From positions 108,040 through 172,039 of the forward strand of contig VGVR01000004.1 in NCBI GenBank assembly GCA_016873995.1: DNA of 64,000 nucleotides. Direction: 5' to 3'. The notes beneath the pieces were generated by a model, which saw only the letters and a list, made by a program, of their open reading frames with translations, was not told the DNA's origin and searched no databases. The position numbers and the translations under genes are program-made. Source of the stretch: Gemmatimonadota bacterium. GTDB taxonomy: Bacteria > Gemmatimonadota > Gemmatimonadetes > Longimicrobiales > Gaopeijiaceae. Shown piece after piece: positions 50,558 to 60,186 of this stretch (position 1 is the first letter of the stretch; each line of letters starts with the position of its first letter).

Positions 50558-53500
50558 ATGACCCCCCGCTCTTCGCCCTGTGCCGCGCTGGCGCTCGCTG
50601 TGATGGCCGCCACGCTCGCCCTCGCCCCCCGCTCCGCCACGGCCCAGCAGACCCCCGACGTCGCGACCCTGTTCGACCTCGGTCAACTCGTGCGCGACAC
50701 GAACGGCGACAGCGTGCCCGACCTACTCGACGCGTCGTTCGTGCTCGGCCCCGCGCCGACCGTCGTCGAGACATCGGCCGCGGCCGAGATCGCAGCGCGC
50801 CTCGGGTTCGAGACGATGGCGCTCGACCTACCGCTCACGCGGGGCATCGGCGCCGACCCCACGACGATCGCGATCGCGATCGGGCGCAGCGGGCTCGACT
50901 CGGCGACGCTCGCGGCCACGGGCGTCGACACGATGTCGCTCGCGGCCGGCGAGGGCGTCGTCGCGGTGACGGCGGTGGCCAACCGCACGTGGGTGCTAGT
51001 GCAGGGCGGTGACGATGCGGGACTGCTCGCCGCCGCGCGCTTGCTCGCGGGCGTCCTGCCCCACACGCGCACTCTATCGGCGCCGCGGGTTGACAGCGTG
51101 CGCATCGACCTCTCGACGGCGCTCGACTCGGCGGGCATCGTCGGGGCGACGGTCCGCCTGACGCAGGCGCGCACCCGCGCGGGCCAACCCGGCATCCCGC
51201 GGCTGGTCGCGGAGATCGCCGGCGTCGACGACGTCGCCGCAACGGCGGCGCTCTCCCCGCTGGCTGCGACCGAAGCGCCAGCACCACCGACCCCGGCCGA
51301 TTCGACGGCAGCCGCCACTCCCCCACGTCGCCCCTTGGCCTACGCCGGCCTCGGTGAAGTCGAGGTGCGCCTCCCCGGAGGGACGGGCCTCATGCTTCCC
51401 GGCCGCGCCGAACCGGACCCTCCCGGCCCGATCGCAGCGCGCCCTGGCAACGGCGCCAAGAGCGACCTCGATCTTTCCAATCTGTACACGGGAGACGGCC
51501 TCCTCGGCGGCGACCCGTTCCCGAACCGCGTGGACGTGATGCTGGTCCCGGGGAATGCGGGCGTGGGGCTCCTTCCCGAGCTGGCGGCGCGTCTGGGCCT
51601 GGAGTCTCTCGGGCTCGCCGTGCCCCTCGTGGAGCCGGCCGCAACGCTCACGCGCCCCGCGTCACAGCCGACGCTCCTGCTGGCGGGCCTCGACAACCGG
51701 CTCACCCGTCAGCTGGCGGACAGCGGCAAGGTTGCGGCCGACTCGCTGGGCGCCGGTCAGGGCTTGATCGAGCTGGTGCCCAAGGCGTTCGGCGACAAGT
51801 CCGCGCTGGTCGTGACCGGTGCCGACTCGGCCGGTGCGGCGCGCGCGCTGGAGCAGGTCGCGGTGACGCTTCCGAACCTGGGCGCGCGCGGCAAGGACCG
51901 CCCGACGGTCGACGACGTGGAGCAGGAGCTCTGGGACGCGCTCGCGGGCTATTCGCCGGTCGGTCAGGCCGCGGTCGGGCTCTACAAGATCGACCGCATC
52001 GGCACCGAGCTCGCCTCGCGCGGGCCCACCTCGGCGAACGTCCTCATGTCCGTCGAGAAGGCGGACTCATCGCTCGCCCCCTACGTGCGCGCTCGCGCTG
52101 CCTCCGCGCTCGGAATCCCTCGTGACTCGGTCGCGGTCACGATCGACGACCGCGACGTCACCAAGGCCGCCACGATCTTCGAGGATCAGCGGGAGTTCAC
52201 CTCCGAAGTCGAGCGCTATTGGCTCCTCATACGCGAGCGCGTGCTCCCCGCGCTCGCGGAGGGCGACCCGATTCGCCTGGAGGCGCGGCTGTCGGAGCCG
52301 CCGGAGCTCCGCGCCAGGATCGCAGCGGAGACACGCCGTCTGCTCATCGAGAGCGGCTCGGACCCGTCGGGTACGGACGTGGTGGTGCTATCGGCGTTCA
52401 AGCAGGGCTACTCCTGGCTCTACGAGAGTGTGCGCCCGCGCATCGCCGGCAGGCCCATAGGCGACATCGTCATTCGCTTCCGTCGCAACGACCCGCCCGA
52501 AGACTGGCCGCAGCAAGCGATGCAGACGCCGGTGCGCTGGCTGCACGAGATCTTCCCGATCGACGAGATGTTCGCGAACGAGCTCAGCGTGCCGCTCGAG
52601 CGCATCCGCTTCGAGATGACGACGGAAGGACCGACCTACGACGTGCTCGTCACCGACTCGGCGGGCATCGAGCTCCTTTCGGACACCTTCGACCCGAAGT
52701 GGGTGCTGCGGCCGTTCTTCGATCGGTTCCAGGACTACGAGCAAGTGCGCGTGACCACGGGCTGGATGAACGCCGTGAGCGCCGACCGCACGCTCGTCGA
52801 CGAGAGCATCCTCACGGACGCCGAAGCGTTCTGGGACTATTTCCAGGCGGACGTCCTCCCGCGCATCTACGACTACGTCATGGAGCGGCACGAGGGGCTC
52901 CCGCGCGGCGGATCCATCGACGCGCCCTTCTTCGGCGAGCTCACGGTCGAGCTGGAGATGAGCGAGCCGGACTACCGGCTCGGACTCGACAACGAGCTCG
53001 TTGCGCCCATGGATGCGCTGCACGAGGAGATCTACTTCGGCACCGTCCAGTTCTTCGACATCCTGGGGCGCAATTCGCGCGGTCAGGGGCTGACGTTCCC
53101 GGGGCGTGTCATCCCCATCATGACCCCCAAGGCGGACGGAGGGCCGTCCCGAGCTCACGTGACGTTCACGGGCTTCGCGACCTCACGCCCCGCGGTGGTG
53201 GTCGAGTACCGCGACAGCACCGGTACGTCCGGCGAAGCCCGCCTCGACATCCCGAAGACCACGCTCGCGCGTCCCTCGGCCCGCCTCGCCACCGTAACCG
53301 CCGGCCAGCCGGGGTTCTCGGCGCTCGCGCTGCGCGTGCGCGTCGACACGGAGCTCGACGTGCGCGACTCGCTGCTCGACTACGCCACCCCCGAGACCGT
53401 CGACCGCACGATGGTGTCCGCCGAGCAAGTAGTGGTGACGCTGCGCGAAATCGAGGCACTCCGCGCCGCGGGCATGTACGCGTCTGCGCTCGCCTTCCCC

Positions 53501-54784
53501 GGGCTCGGCGCGCTCGAGGTGTGGGCCGAGTGGACCCACGAGCAGGACCCGAAGGCACGGGCGGTGGGGACGCTGGCCGCGAACGGAAGGCCGGCCTCGC
53601 TCCCCGACTCGCGCGCGCTCCTGCCGCGCGGCTGGACGTACGGGGGAGAGCGGCTGGTGCAGTGGAGCACACCGATCCCGCCGACCGAAGGAAACGGGAT
53701 TCTGGCGCGCATGGCCGCCACGTTCGACGAGGTGAGCGTCTACCGTGCGGGCCGCTCCTTTCTCGGCCAGGACGTCTGGGCGATGGACTTGATGAGCCCC
53801 GTCACAGGCACGCATTGGTCGCACCTGAAGGCCACGACGTTCAAGCCGACGGTCGTGTACTCGGCGCGCGAGCACGCCAACGAAGTGTCATCGACGAGCC
53901 ACGTGCTCCGGCTCGCTGAGCTCCTGCTCACCGACTCGACTCAGCGCGCCAAGCTCGACCGGGTCAACGTGGTCGTGCATCCGTTCACCAACCCGGACGG
54001 CGCGGAGCTCGCATACCGCCTCTTCCGGAGCACGCCCGACTACGTGTTGCACGCGGGATATCTGGCGGCGCTCGGCACCAACGTCACGATCGGGCAGACC
54101 GATGACCATCCGATCTACCCGGAGGCGCGGGTGCGCCAGCGGCTCTGGGAGGAGTGGCTCCCCGACGTCTTCCTGAACCCGCACGGATATCCCTCTCGGC
54201 AGCTCGTTCAGCTCTTCTCCGAGTTCAGCGGGCTGGTGCGCGGCGGGCGCGTGACGGAGCGCAACTGGGGCTTCAACAAGGGGTGGTTCATGCCGGGCTT
54301 CGACTACGTCGACAGCCCAGACTTTCCACGGCATCGCGACGCGGCGATGGAGCTGCGCGATTACATGACGCGCGGGATCAACTCGAACCCCGACGTGGTG
54401 GCACTCAACCAGCGAGCGTACGCGCGTTACGAGCGATACGGCGCCACGTTCGATCCCAGGGTGTTTCGCCTCCCCATGTCCGACAGCGTCCTGATCGAGA
54501 TGCCCCTGAAAGGCTCGACCGGTGAGGCGAACGGCGGATTCAACCCGCGCGTGACGATCTGGAGCGGCACCAGCGAGGCCCCGGACGAGACCGCGTACGG
54601 CCCCTGGCTGGAGCTGGTCGCCAAAGCTGGCCTTTCGTGGGACCAGGCGGTGCTCGACTACCTGGCCGACGGGGACCACCAGGTGAACCGCTCGGGATCG
54701 ACGTTCTTCGGCGGCGTGTCGCTGCAGATGGCGCGGCCGCGGCCGCCGGAGCGCTCGGCCCAGGCGAGCCCAGAAAGCAACTAG
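50558..54784 (+). CDS. Very large secreted zinc carboxypeptidase (M14)
   Basis: A 1408-residue exported protein: signal peptide to residue 29 (TAQQ). A long N-terminal region (about residues 30-950) has several beta-sandwich-like repeats with little similarity to known domains. The M14 catalytic domain is in the last third: His1106-Ala-Asn-Glu1109 (SAREHANEV), VVHPFTNPDGAEL, and His1209 in NPHGYPS. Such metallocarboxypeptidases clip C-terminal residues or peptidoglycan stems. The ATG at 50558 is chosen because the signal peptide begins there; the frame from 50060 is a shadow of the upstream gene. Confidence 0.85.
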   Translation: MTPRSSPCAALALAVMAATLALAPRSATAQQTPDVATLFDLGQLVRDTNGDSVPDLLDASFVLGPAPTVVETSAAAEIAARLGFETMALDLPLTRGIGADPTTIAIAIGRSGLDSATLAATGVDTMSLAAGEGVVAVTAVANRTWVLVQGGDDAGLLAAARLLAGVLPHTRTLSAPRVDSVRIDLSTALDSAGIVGATVRLTQARTRAGQPGIPRLVAEIAGVDDVAATAALSPLAATEAPAPPTPADSTAAATPPRRPLAYAGLGEVEVRLPGGTGLMLPGRAEPDPPGPIAARPGNGAKSDLDLSNLYTGDGLLGGDPFPNRVDVMLVPGNAGVGLLPELAARLGLESLGLAVPLVEPAATLTRPASQPTLLLAGLDNRLTRQLADSGKVAADSLGAGQGLIELVPKAFGDKSALVVTGADSAGAARALEQVAVTLPNLGARGKDRPTVDDVEQELWDALAGYSPVGQAAVGLYKIDRIGTELASRGPTSANVLMSVEKADSSLAPYVRARAASALGIPRDSVAVTIDDRDVTKAATIFEDQREFTSEVERYWLLIRERVLPALAEGDPIRLEARLSEPPELRARIAAETRRLLIESGSDPSGTDVVVLSAFKQGYSWLYESVRPRIAGRPIGDIVIRFRRNDPPEDWPQQAMQTPVRWLHEIFPIDEMFANELSVPLERIRFEMTTEGPTYDVLVTDSAGIELLSDTFDPKWVLRPFFDRFQDYEQVRVTTGWMNAVSADRTLVDESILTDAEAFWDYFQADVLPRIYDYVMERHEGLPRGGSIDAPFFGELTVELEMSEPDYRLGLDNELVAPMDALHEEIYFGTVQFFDILGRNSRGQGLTFPGRVIPIMTPKADGGPSRAHVTFTGFATSRPAVVVEYRDSTGTSGEARLDIPKTTLARPSARLATVTAGQPGFSALALRVRVDTELDVRDSLLDYATPETVDRTMVSAEQVVVTLREIEALRAAGMYASALAFPGLGALEVWAEWTHEQDPKARAVGTLAANGRPASLPDSRALLPRGWTYGGERLVQWSTPIPPTEGNGILARMAATFDEVSVYRAGRSFLGQDVWAMDLMSPVTGTHWSHLKATTFKPTVVYSAREHANEVSSTSHVLRLAELLLTDSTQRAKLDRVNVVVHPFTNPDGAELAYRLFRSTPDYVLHAGYLAALGTNVTIGQTDDHPIYPEARVRQRLWEEWLPDVFLNPHGYPSRQLVQLFSEFSGLVRGGRVTERNWGFNKGWFMPGFDYVDSPDFPRHRDAAMELRDYMTRGINSNPDVVALNQRAYARYERYGATFDPRVFRLPMSDSVLIEMPLKGSTGEANGGFNPRVTIWSGTSEAPDETAYGPWLELVAKAGLSWDQAVLDYLADGDHQVNRSGSTFFGGVSLQMARPRPPERSAQASPESN

Positions 54785-54895
54785 CCAGGCGCTGTGGGCC
54801 GAGTTGGTCAGGGACCTGTTAGCCGGCTTGCGAGGGCACGGGAGTTCACCTTCCTTTCCCCCCGCTTCGACCCCCCGCTACAACCGGAACTTGCC

Positions 54896-55351
54896 ATGAA
54901 GAACGCGCGCAGCTTCACCCTCGCCCTCGCGATCGGGCTCGCCGCCTGCGGCGCCCCGGCCGACGAGCCGGCCGAGGAGACCCCAGCTCCGACCCCCGCC
55001 CTCACCTCGGGTGGCGGCACCGTCACCATCGTCGAGCCCGCCAACGGCGCGGAGATCACCGGCCGCACCGTCACGGTGCGCCTCGAGTCGACGGTAACCA
55101 TCCTGCCCGCGGGTGACCTGACCCCGGGCAGCGGACATCACCACCTCTACCTGGACGCGGAGTTGACCGCGGCGGGCGTTCCCGTTCCGACCGTGCCCGG
55201 CAGCATCGTGCACATGGGTAACGCGGCGAGCGAGTTCCGCTTCGACAGCGTCGCGCCCGGCACGCACCGGCTGATCGCGGTGGTCGCCGACGGCGTCCAT
55301 GTCCCGCTGCAGCCGTGGGTGGTGGACACCATCACGTTCACGACGCGGTAA
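54896..55351 (+). CDS. DUF4399 lipoprotein
   Basis: A 151-residue lipoprotein (lipobox LAACGAP, Cys19). The DUF4399 core is complete: VTIVEPANGAEITG, SGHHHLYLDAEL and GTHRLIAVVADGVHVP. Its three His in SGHHHLYLD are conserved in the family and may bind metal. Fifteen to thirty acidic and Pro-rich residues after the lipobox form a flexible linker. No activity known. It is transcribed toward the S1-type protease module on the other strand. Confidence 0.85.
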   Translation: MKNARSFTLALAIGLAACGAPADEPAEETPAPTPALTSGGGTVTIVEPANGAEITGRTVTVRLESTVTILPAGDLTPGSGHHHLYLDAELTAAGVPVPTVPGSIVHMGNAASEFRFDSVAPGTHRLIAVVADGVHVPLQPWVVDTITFTTR

Positions 55352-55357
55352 GCTTCG

Positions 55358-55567
55358 TCAACGACGCTCGAAGGGCCCGGTCGTCTCCGCGACGACCGGG
55401 TACCCTTCGACGGATTTGGGCAGCGAGCGACTCGCCTTCGCGTCGCTCAAGTAGACCAGGAGGCACGGCCTCCCGCGCCTCTCCCCGATCGCGGTACCCG
55501 ACACGCCCGGCCGCCCCATCACGGAGCGCGTCAGCTCGCGCAGCGCATCCGCGATCGTCGTAGGCAC
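55358..55567 (-). CDS. Stand-alone copy of the protease's N-terminal domain
   Basis: A 69-residue protein read from a GTG that directly follows the stop of the protease gene (TGAGTG). Its core GVSGTAIGERRGRPCLLVYL and PVVAETTGPFERR matches residues 57-101 of the protease (GVVGTAIGVDGAGHAVLKVYL; VVTEVTGPFLAIP). So it is the same beta-domain without the catalytic part. The pairing suggests a pro-domain or inhibitor; it has no signal peptide, so it stays in the cytoplasm unless exported otherwise. Confidence 0.65.
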   Translation of the reverse strand: MPTTIADALRELTRSVMGRPGVSGTAIGERRGRPCLLVYLSDAKASRSLPKSVEGYPVVAETTGPFERR

Positions 55568-56590
55568 TCAGTTTCCGTAGATGCGCACGCCAAAGCGCTC
55601 GAGCACTAGGTCGATGGGGTTCGCGAGCGTGGAGCCCCTGGCGCCGGCGAACAGAAGCCCGACAGGTCGACGGTCGGCGAGCAGTATCCCCTTCGTCACG
55701 ATCAGCGAGCCCGAATCGCCGCCGGCGCTGAAACCGTCGCCCGAGATGACGATCTGCTCCTCGAAGCGCGCGGCGCCATTTCGATATCCAACATCGATCG
55801 TAGCATGGATGCCTGTCACGCGTCCGACGGTCAGTCCGGTCGTCCGTCCGTACTTCTGCACCTCGAGCCCGAGATTGGCTTCGACAGTGCGCGCCCGCGG
55901 AGTGCCGTAGCCGCCTTCGGGGGTGGCGTTGCCGAGCTGGTCGGGTGTGGTATGCGCGATCGCAGCATCGATGCGATTGAGCTCGCATCCGACCGTGCCG
56001 CAGAAGTGAAGCGGCTCGAAGTCGAAGAGCGTCCCGATGGCATCATCCGGATTGCGCCCGCCGTCGGCTGTGCCCGGCTGCAGGAGCGGGTCGCCTTCAC
56101 TACCGCCATTGCTCGCCGCCACGACGTGGTTGTTGCTGAGCGCGAACGTGCGGGTACCGTCCGTCACGCGCGCCCCGACCGTGCCTGCGCTCACGTTCGG
56201 ATGCCCGGTGCTTACGCCGATCGGAACCGGTCGCTCGAAACCGCGTTTGGGATCGGCGTCCCCGCCGTCGTCCGAGGGAATCGCCAGGAACGGCCCGGTG
56301 ACCTCGGTCACGACTTCGACGCCCACCCAGCGCGGTAGCGCCGCGGCCCCCGCGGCGGTCAGGTAGACCTTGAGCACCGCGTGGCCGGCGCCGTCGACGC
56401 CAATGGCGGTGCCCACCACGCCATCGAGCGCCAGCCACCGATCGGTGAAGCGCTCTTGGGCGGCCAGCGCCGCCTGGAAGCTCTCGGCGGTGTAGTCGTA
56501 GGGGCCGGGACCGCTAGCATACAGGGCGAGGTCCGCGCACAGCGCGAGGGCCAGACCGAAGCGCGAGCGGAGGAGTCGCAGCATCTTCAC
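55568..56590 (-). CDS. Trypsin-like (S1-fold) serine protease
   Basis: A 340-residue exported protein. Residues 1-26 form the signal. A small N-terminal domain follows at about 50-105 (VVGTAIGVDGAGHAVLKVYL). The protease domain carries the complete triad: His155 (LSNNHVVA), Asp208 (NRIDAAIAH) and Ser283 (GGDSGSL), with Cys197-Cys202 likely bonded. The start is GTG at 56590, or the ATG two codons later. The gene end touches a short gene that encodes a free copy of its N-terminal domain. Confidence 0.85.
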   Translation of the reverse strand: MKMLRLLRSRFGLALALCADLALYASGPGPYDYTAESFQAALAAQERFTDRWLALDGVVGTAIGVDGAGHAVLKVYLTAAGAAALPRWVGVEVVTEVTGPFLAIPSDDGGDADPKRGFERPVPIGVSTGHPNVSAGTVGARVTDGTRTFALSNNHVVAASNGGSEGDPLLQPGTADGGRNPDDAIGTLFDFEPLHFCGTVGCELNRIDAAIAHTTPDQLGNATPEGGYGTPRARTVEANLGLEVQKYGRTTGLTVGRVTGIHATIDVGYRNGAARFEEQIVISGDGFSAGGDSGSLIVTKGILLADRRPVGLLFAGARGSTLANPIDLVLERFGVRIYGN

Positions 56591-56632
56591 CCCAACCTAT
56601 ACGGCACGACGCACTCGGATGGTTCTCGATTG

Positions 56633-57052
56633 GTGAAGGTCAGGCGAGAGTGGGTCATCGTGGCAGCGCTCCTCCTCGCTGCCTGCGGCGGGGCGCCCCG
56701 CCCAGGGCAGCCGGGGTACGCATACAACGTACGTGGTGTCTACGCCGGCCGCCTCCAGGTCGAATCCGAATCGTTCGCTGCCGAGCTCGAGCTTTCGACC
56801 GCGCTGGGAGGCGCGGTGCGGGGTACGTTTCGTGTGCGCCAGCCCCTCGAGATCGATGGCCGCGTGGAGGGTGCGGTCATCGAGAACCTCGTGCGCCTCA
56901 CCGTGACGCACCGCACCGCGGATCGGCCGGCCTGCGTGAGCCGAATCGAAGGGATCCTCACCGTCGAGCCCGGCGGGGGCGTGATCGACGGACCCGCCAC
57001 GATCTCGGACTGCGGGGACCCGCTCGCTGGACGCATGAGCTTCCGCCGCTGA
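56633..57052 (+). CDS. Small lipoprotein of unknown function
   Basis: A 139-residue lipoprotein (lipobox LLLAACGG). The rest is a single beta-sandwich with an alternating pattern (GVYAGRLQVESESFAAELEL; GTFRVRQPLEIDGRVEGAVI) and two Cys in the second half (ACVSRIEGILTV; SDCGDPL). The GTG at 56633 is used; a TTG directly upstream is an alternative. The DUF1028 gene begins eight bases after its stop. Confidence 0.65.
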   Translation: MKVRREWVIVAALLLAACGGAPRPGQPGYAYNVRGVYAGRLQVESESFAAELELSTALGGAVRGTFRVRQPLEIDGRVEGAVIENLVRLTVTHRTADRPACVSRIEGILTVEPGGGVIDGPATISDCGDPLAGRMSFRR

Positions 57053-57060
57053 CATCGCTG

Positions 57061-57888
57061 ATGACGACCTCCCGCTCGACACGCGTCACGCGGGCGCTCG
57101 CCGCCCTACTCATGGCGCTCGCGCTGACCCCGTCGGCGGCGTCGGCCACCTGGTCGATTCTCGCGGTCGACGTTTCGACGGGCCGCATCGTCGTCGCCTC
57201 GGCGACCTGCGTCGCACAGTCGCGCTTCCGCGACTTTCCTGCCGCCGGGCTCATGTCCATCCAGGCGGTCGTCGTGCCGGGTGTCGGCGTGGCGGCGGCC
57301 CAGGCGGCCGCTGACCGGACGCTCGCCAACCAGCGGCTCATCGCCACGGAGCTGCGGGCAGGCACCGACCCGCGGCTGATCCTCGACCTGCTCCGCGAGG
57401 ACCCCGGCATCGCCGAACGCCAGTTCGGCATTGTGGACCTACAGGGCCGCAGCATCGGCTTCACCGGGAGCGCCAACGGTCCTGCGGCCCTGGCGCGACA
57501 GGGCCGGGTCGCCGGCACGGACATCTACTACGCCGTGCAGGGGAACATCCTCGCTTCTGACGAGGTCGTGCTGGACGCGGTCCGCGCACTGGAAGCCGAC
57601 GGGGGAGACCTCCTCGAGAAGGTGATGCGTGCCATGGAGGCCGCGGATGCCGCCGGCGGCGACCGCCGTTGCACCTGCGAGACCGAGCCGAGGCCGACCG
57701 CACCGTGTGACGGCAAGAACGCCCACGTTGCATACTTGCTCGCGGCGGACCGGAGCGATCCGGCCGAGCGACCGTTCCTGTATCTGGACGTGACCGACGA
57801 GAACATCGTGCCCAGCGAGAACGCGAACCCCGTGATCACTCTGCGCATGCGCCTCGACCGGTGGCGGAGCTCGAGCCGTCTCCGATGA
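57061..57888 (+). CDS. DUF1028 Ntn-hydrolase-type protein with signal peptide
   Basis: A 275-residue protein of the DUF1028 family, which has the Ntn-hydrolase fold and makes its N-terminal Thr the nucleophile. Here a signal peptide ends PSAASA and the next residue is Thr30 (TWSILAVDVSTG), so signal peptidase itself would free the catalytic Thr. Family strands are VVASATCVAQSRF, DLLREDPGIAERQFGIVD and YYAVQGNILA. A Cys-rich loop (RRCTCETEPRPTAPC) interrupts the last part. Its stop overlaps the next gene (ATGA). Confidence 0.82.
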   Translation: MTTSRSTRVTRALAALLMALALTPSAASATWSILAVDVSTGRIVVASATCVAQSRFRDFPAAGLMSIQAVVVPGVGVAAAQAAADRTLANQRLIATELRAGTDPRLILDLLREDPGIAERQFGIVDLQGRSIGFTGSANGPAALARQGRVAGTDIYYAVQGNILASDEVVLDAVRALEADGGDLLEKVMRAMEAADAAGGDRRCTCETEPRPTAPCDGKNAHVAYLLAADRSDPAERPFLYLDVTDENIVPSENANPVITLRMRLDRWRSSSRLR

Positions 57889-58811
57889 CCACGAGACGGC
57901 GGGCGTCATGGGCCCGCGGCGTCCGCATCCTGGTCGTGGCCGCGGTCGGGCTCGCCACACCGTCGGTCGCGCTGGCGCAGGCGGCACCGGGAGGAGGAAC
58001 TGTCGCAGCGACGCAACCCGACCGGCGTTCGTCGTATCCGCAATACAGTCTCGCACGCGAGCTGACGCTCGCGGGGGTGGGGGCCGGCTTTGCGCTGGGG
58101 ACCGCGCTCGTCACCTCGAACGTGCGCAGCGTGCCGTCGCAGGGGCTCGACGCCACTGCCATCGCTTGGTCCGTGGACAGGGAGGTGCTCGGCGACCTCA
58201 GCTCGGCCGCGGACCGCTCGAGCGACCGGACGCGTGAACTCGCCGCGGCCTATCCGTTCGTGCTCGCTTGGGCGACCAGCCCGGGTGAGAGATGGAGCGC
58301 CCTGGGTCGCCGGAGCCTCCTGTACGCGGAGGCCTTCTGGATCACGGGCGGGATCACCTACCTCACCAAGGAGCTCGTCGGCCGACCGCGGCCGTTCACG
58401 TATGCCTCGTCGGCAGAGCGTGCCTCGAGCTCCGCATACGACGTCGCGACCGAGTCCGCCTTCGAGTCCATGCCTTCCGGGCATGCGTCCTCGTCGTTCC
58501 TGGGCGCCGGCCTCTCCATCACCGAGTACCTGCTCAGACACCCAGACGCGAGCGGACTCGAGCGCTTCGGCGTCGCCGCGCTCGGGGGCGCACTCGGGGG
58601 CTCGACCGCCGCCCTGCGCGTGCAGGCGGGCAAGCACTTCCCGTCCGATGTGCTCGTCGGCGCTGGCATAGGACTCGGCACGGGCGTGGCGCTCCCGCTC
58701 CTCCACCGTGGAGAGCGCCGGGCGCCCTCGGGGAGAGCTTGGCTGCAAGCCGCCGGCGGGCTGGCTGTCGGAGCGATCACGGGCGCTGCCTTGGCGAGCG
58801 TGGCCTACTAG
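57885..58811 (+). CDS. PAP2-superfamily phosphatase
   Basis: A 308-residue membrane or exported protein with an N-terminal signal (ALAQ near residue 32). The PAP2 triad is in order: KELVGRPRPF, SMPSGHASSSF and RVQAGKHFPSDVLVG. Such enzymes dephosphorylate lipid phosphates (phosphatidic acid, undecaprenyl diphosphate) outside the membrane. Helices flank each motif. The ATG at 57885 overlaps the previous stop by four bases and is preferred to one eight codons upstream. Confidence 0.85.
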   Translation: MTTRRRASWARGVRILVVAAVGLATPSVALAQAAPGGGTVAATQPDRRSSYPQYSLARELTLAGVGAGFALGTALVTSNVRSVPSQGLDATAIAWSVDREVLGDLSSAADRSSDRTRELAAAYPFVLAWATSPGERWSALGRRSLLYAEAFWITGGITYLTKELVGRPRPFTYASSAERASSSAYDVATESAFESMPSGHASSSFLGAGLSITEYLLRHPDASGLERFGVAALGGALGGSTAALRVQAGKHFPSDVLVGAGIGLGTGVALPLLHRGERRAPSGRAWLQAAGGLAVGAITGAALASVAY

Positions 58812-58903
58812 ACCGGCTGCTCCACCGGACCGTGACAAGAGAGGGCTCTTTGGTCATCGTGTTCGGCCGCCCTTCTCCGTAGCACGCCGCGCATCCGAGG
58901 TCG

Positions 58904-60160
58904 ATGGAAGCCATGCCGATCACGCAATCCGCCCCGCTCGCGACCCTCAGCTCCCTGGTTCCAGGCGCGCGGGACCGCCCAGGAGACGACCCGCTCTTCG
59001 CGCTTCACCGCGAGGCGACGGAGCGCGCTGCGCGCGGCGAATCGATCCTGAACGCGACGCTCGGCACGCTCTCGGGCGAAGACGGCAAGATCGCCGTCAT
59101 GCCGTGCGTGCTGGAGACGCTGGCCAAAGTCGATGCCCGCACGGCGGCAGGCTACGCGCCGGTGGCTGGGCTGCCGGCGTTCCTGGGCGCCACCATCGCC
59201 GACGTGTTCGGGGATGGGCCGCTCGCCAAGAAGGCCGTGGCGGTGGCCACACCTGGCGGCACCGGCGCTGTCTATCAGGGCGTGGTCAACTTCCTGGAGC
59301 CGGGCCAGAAGCTGCTCACCACGAGCTACCACTGGGGCCCCTATACAGGCATCGCGCGCAACATCGGCCGGGACGCCGAGACGTTCACCATGTTCCGTTC
59401 GGATCGCACCTTCGACGTCGACGGGTTCGCGGCGGCGCTCGCGCGGCACGTGGACACGCAGGGGCGGGCGCTGGCGGTGCTCAACTTCCCCTGCCACAAC
59501 CCCACGGGGTACTCGCTCGAGAGCACCGAGTGGGGCCAGGTGGTGGAGGCGGTTCAGCGAGCGGGCGAGCGCGGCCCGGTCACCGTGGTGCTCGACGTCG
59601 CCTACTTCGCGTTCGGAGGGCGCTCGGCCCGCACGTGGATCGACGCGATCCCGGGACTGGTCGCGAACGCGACGGTGCTCATCGCCTGGACGGCCTCCAA
59701 GTCGTTCACCCAGTACGGGGCCCGCATCGGGTCGCTCATCGCGCTGCACGAGGACGACTCGGAGCGCACCCAGATCAAGAACGCCCTGTCGTTCACGTGC
59801 CGCTCGACGTGGTCGAACCCCAACCACCTCGGTCAACGGGTGATCACCGACCTGCTCACCAACGCGGAGCTGCGCCGGCGAGCCGACGCGGAGCGCGAGG
59901 AATTGGTCGGCGTGCTGCGGAAGCGCATCCAGGCCTTCAACGAGGGTGCGCACGCCGCAGGACTCCGCATGCCACGCTACGACAGCGGCTTCTTCAGTAT
60001 GGTCTTCGTGAAGGACGGGGAACGCGCCGCCGCGAAGATGCGCGAGCTGGGCGTATACGTGCTGCCGCTGAAGGGTGCGGTGAGAGTTGCGCTCTGCGGG
60101 ACGCCGCTGCGGGAGATTCCGCGGCTGGTCGACGCGCTCGTGACGGGGGCGGCGGTTTAG
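58904..60160 (+). CDS. Aminotransferase class I/II, aspartate/aromatic type
   Basis: A 418-residue PLP enzyme without signal peptide. The cofactor Lys266 is in TASKSFTQYGARIG (S-x-S-K-x4-Y-x2-R-x-G pattern). LNFPCHNPTGYS and VLDVAYFAF give the PLP-Asp strand, and SFTCRSTWSNPNHLG the substrate loop. The YAPVAGLPAF N-terminal motif suits class I aminotransferases of the AspC/TyrB type. The amino donor is unresolved. The ATG at 58904 or the one three codons later may be used. It is followed by a secreted M42 peptidase gene. Confidence 0.87.
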   Translation: MEAMPITQSAPLATLSSLVPGARDRPGDDPLFALHREATERAARGESILNATLGTLSGEDGKIAVMPCVLETLAKVDARTAAGYAPVAGLPAFLGATIADVFGDGPLAKKAVAVATPGGTGAVYQGVVNFLEPGQKLLTTSYHWGPYTGIARNIGRDAETFTMFRSDRTFDVDGFAAALARHVDTQGRALAVLNFPCHNPTGYSLESTEWGQVVEAVQRAGERGPVTVVLDVAYFAFGGRSARTWIDAIPGLVANATVLIAWTASKSFTQYGARIGSLIALHEDDSERTQIKNALSFTCRSTWSNPNHLGQRVITDLLTNAELRRRADAEREELVGVLRKRIQAFNEGAHAAGLRMPRYDSGFFSMVFVKDGERAAAKMRELGVYVLPLKGAVRVALCGTPLREIPRLVDALVTGAAV

Positions 60161-60186
60161 AGAGTCCAACCCACACAGGGGGTCCC

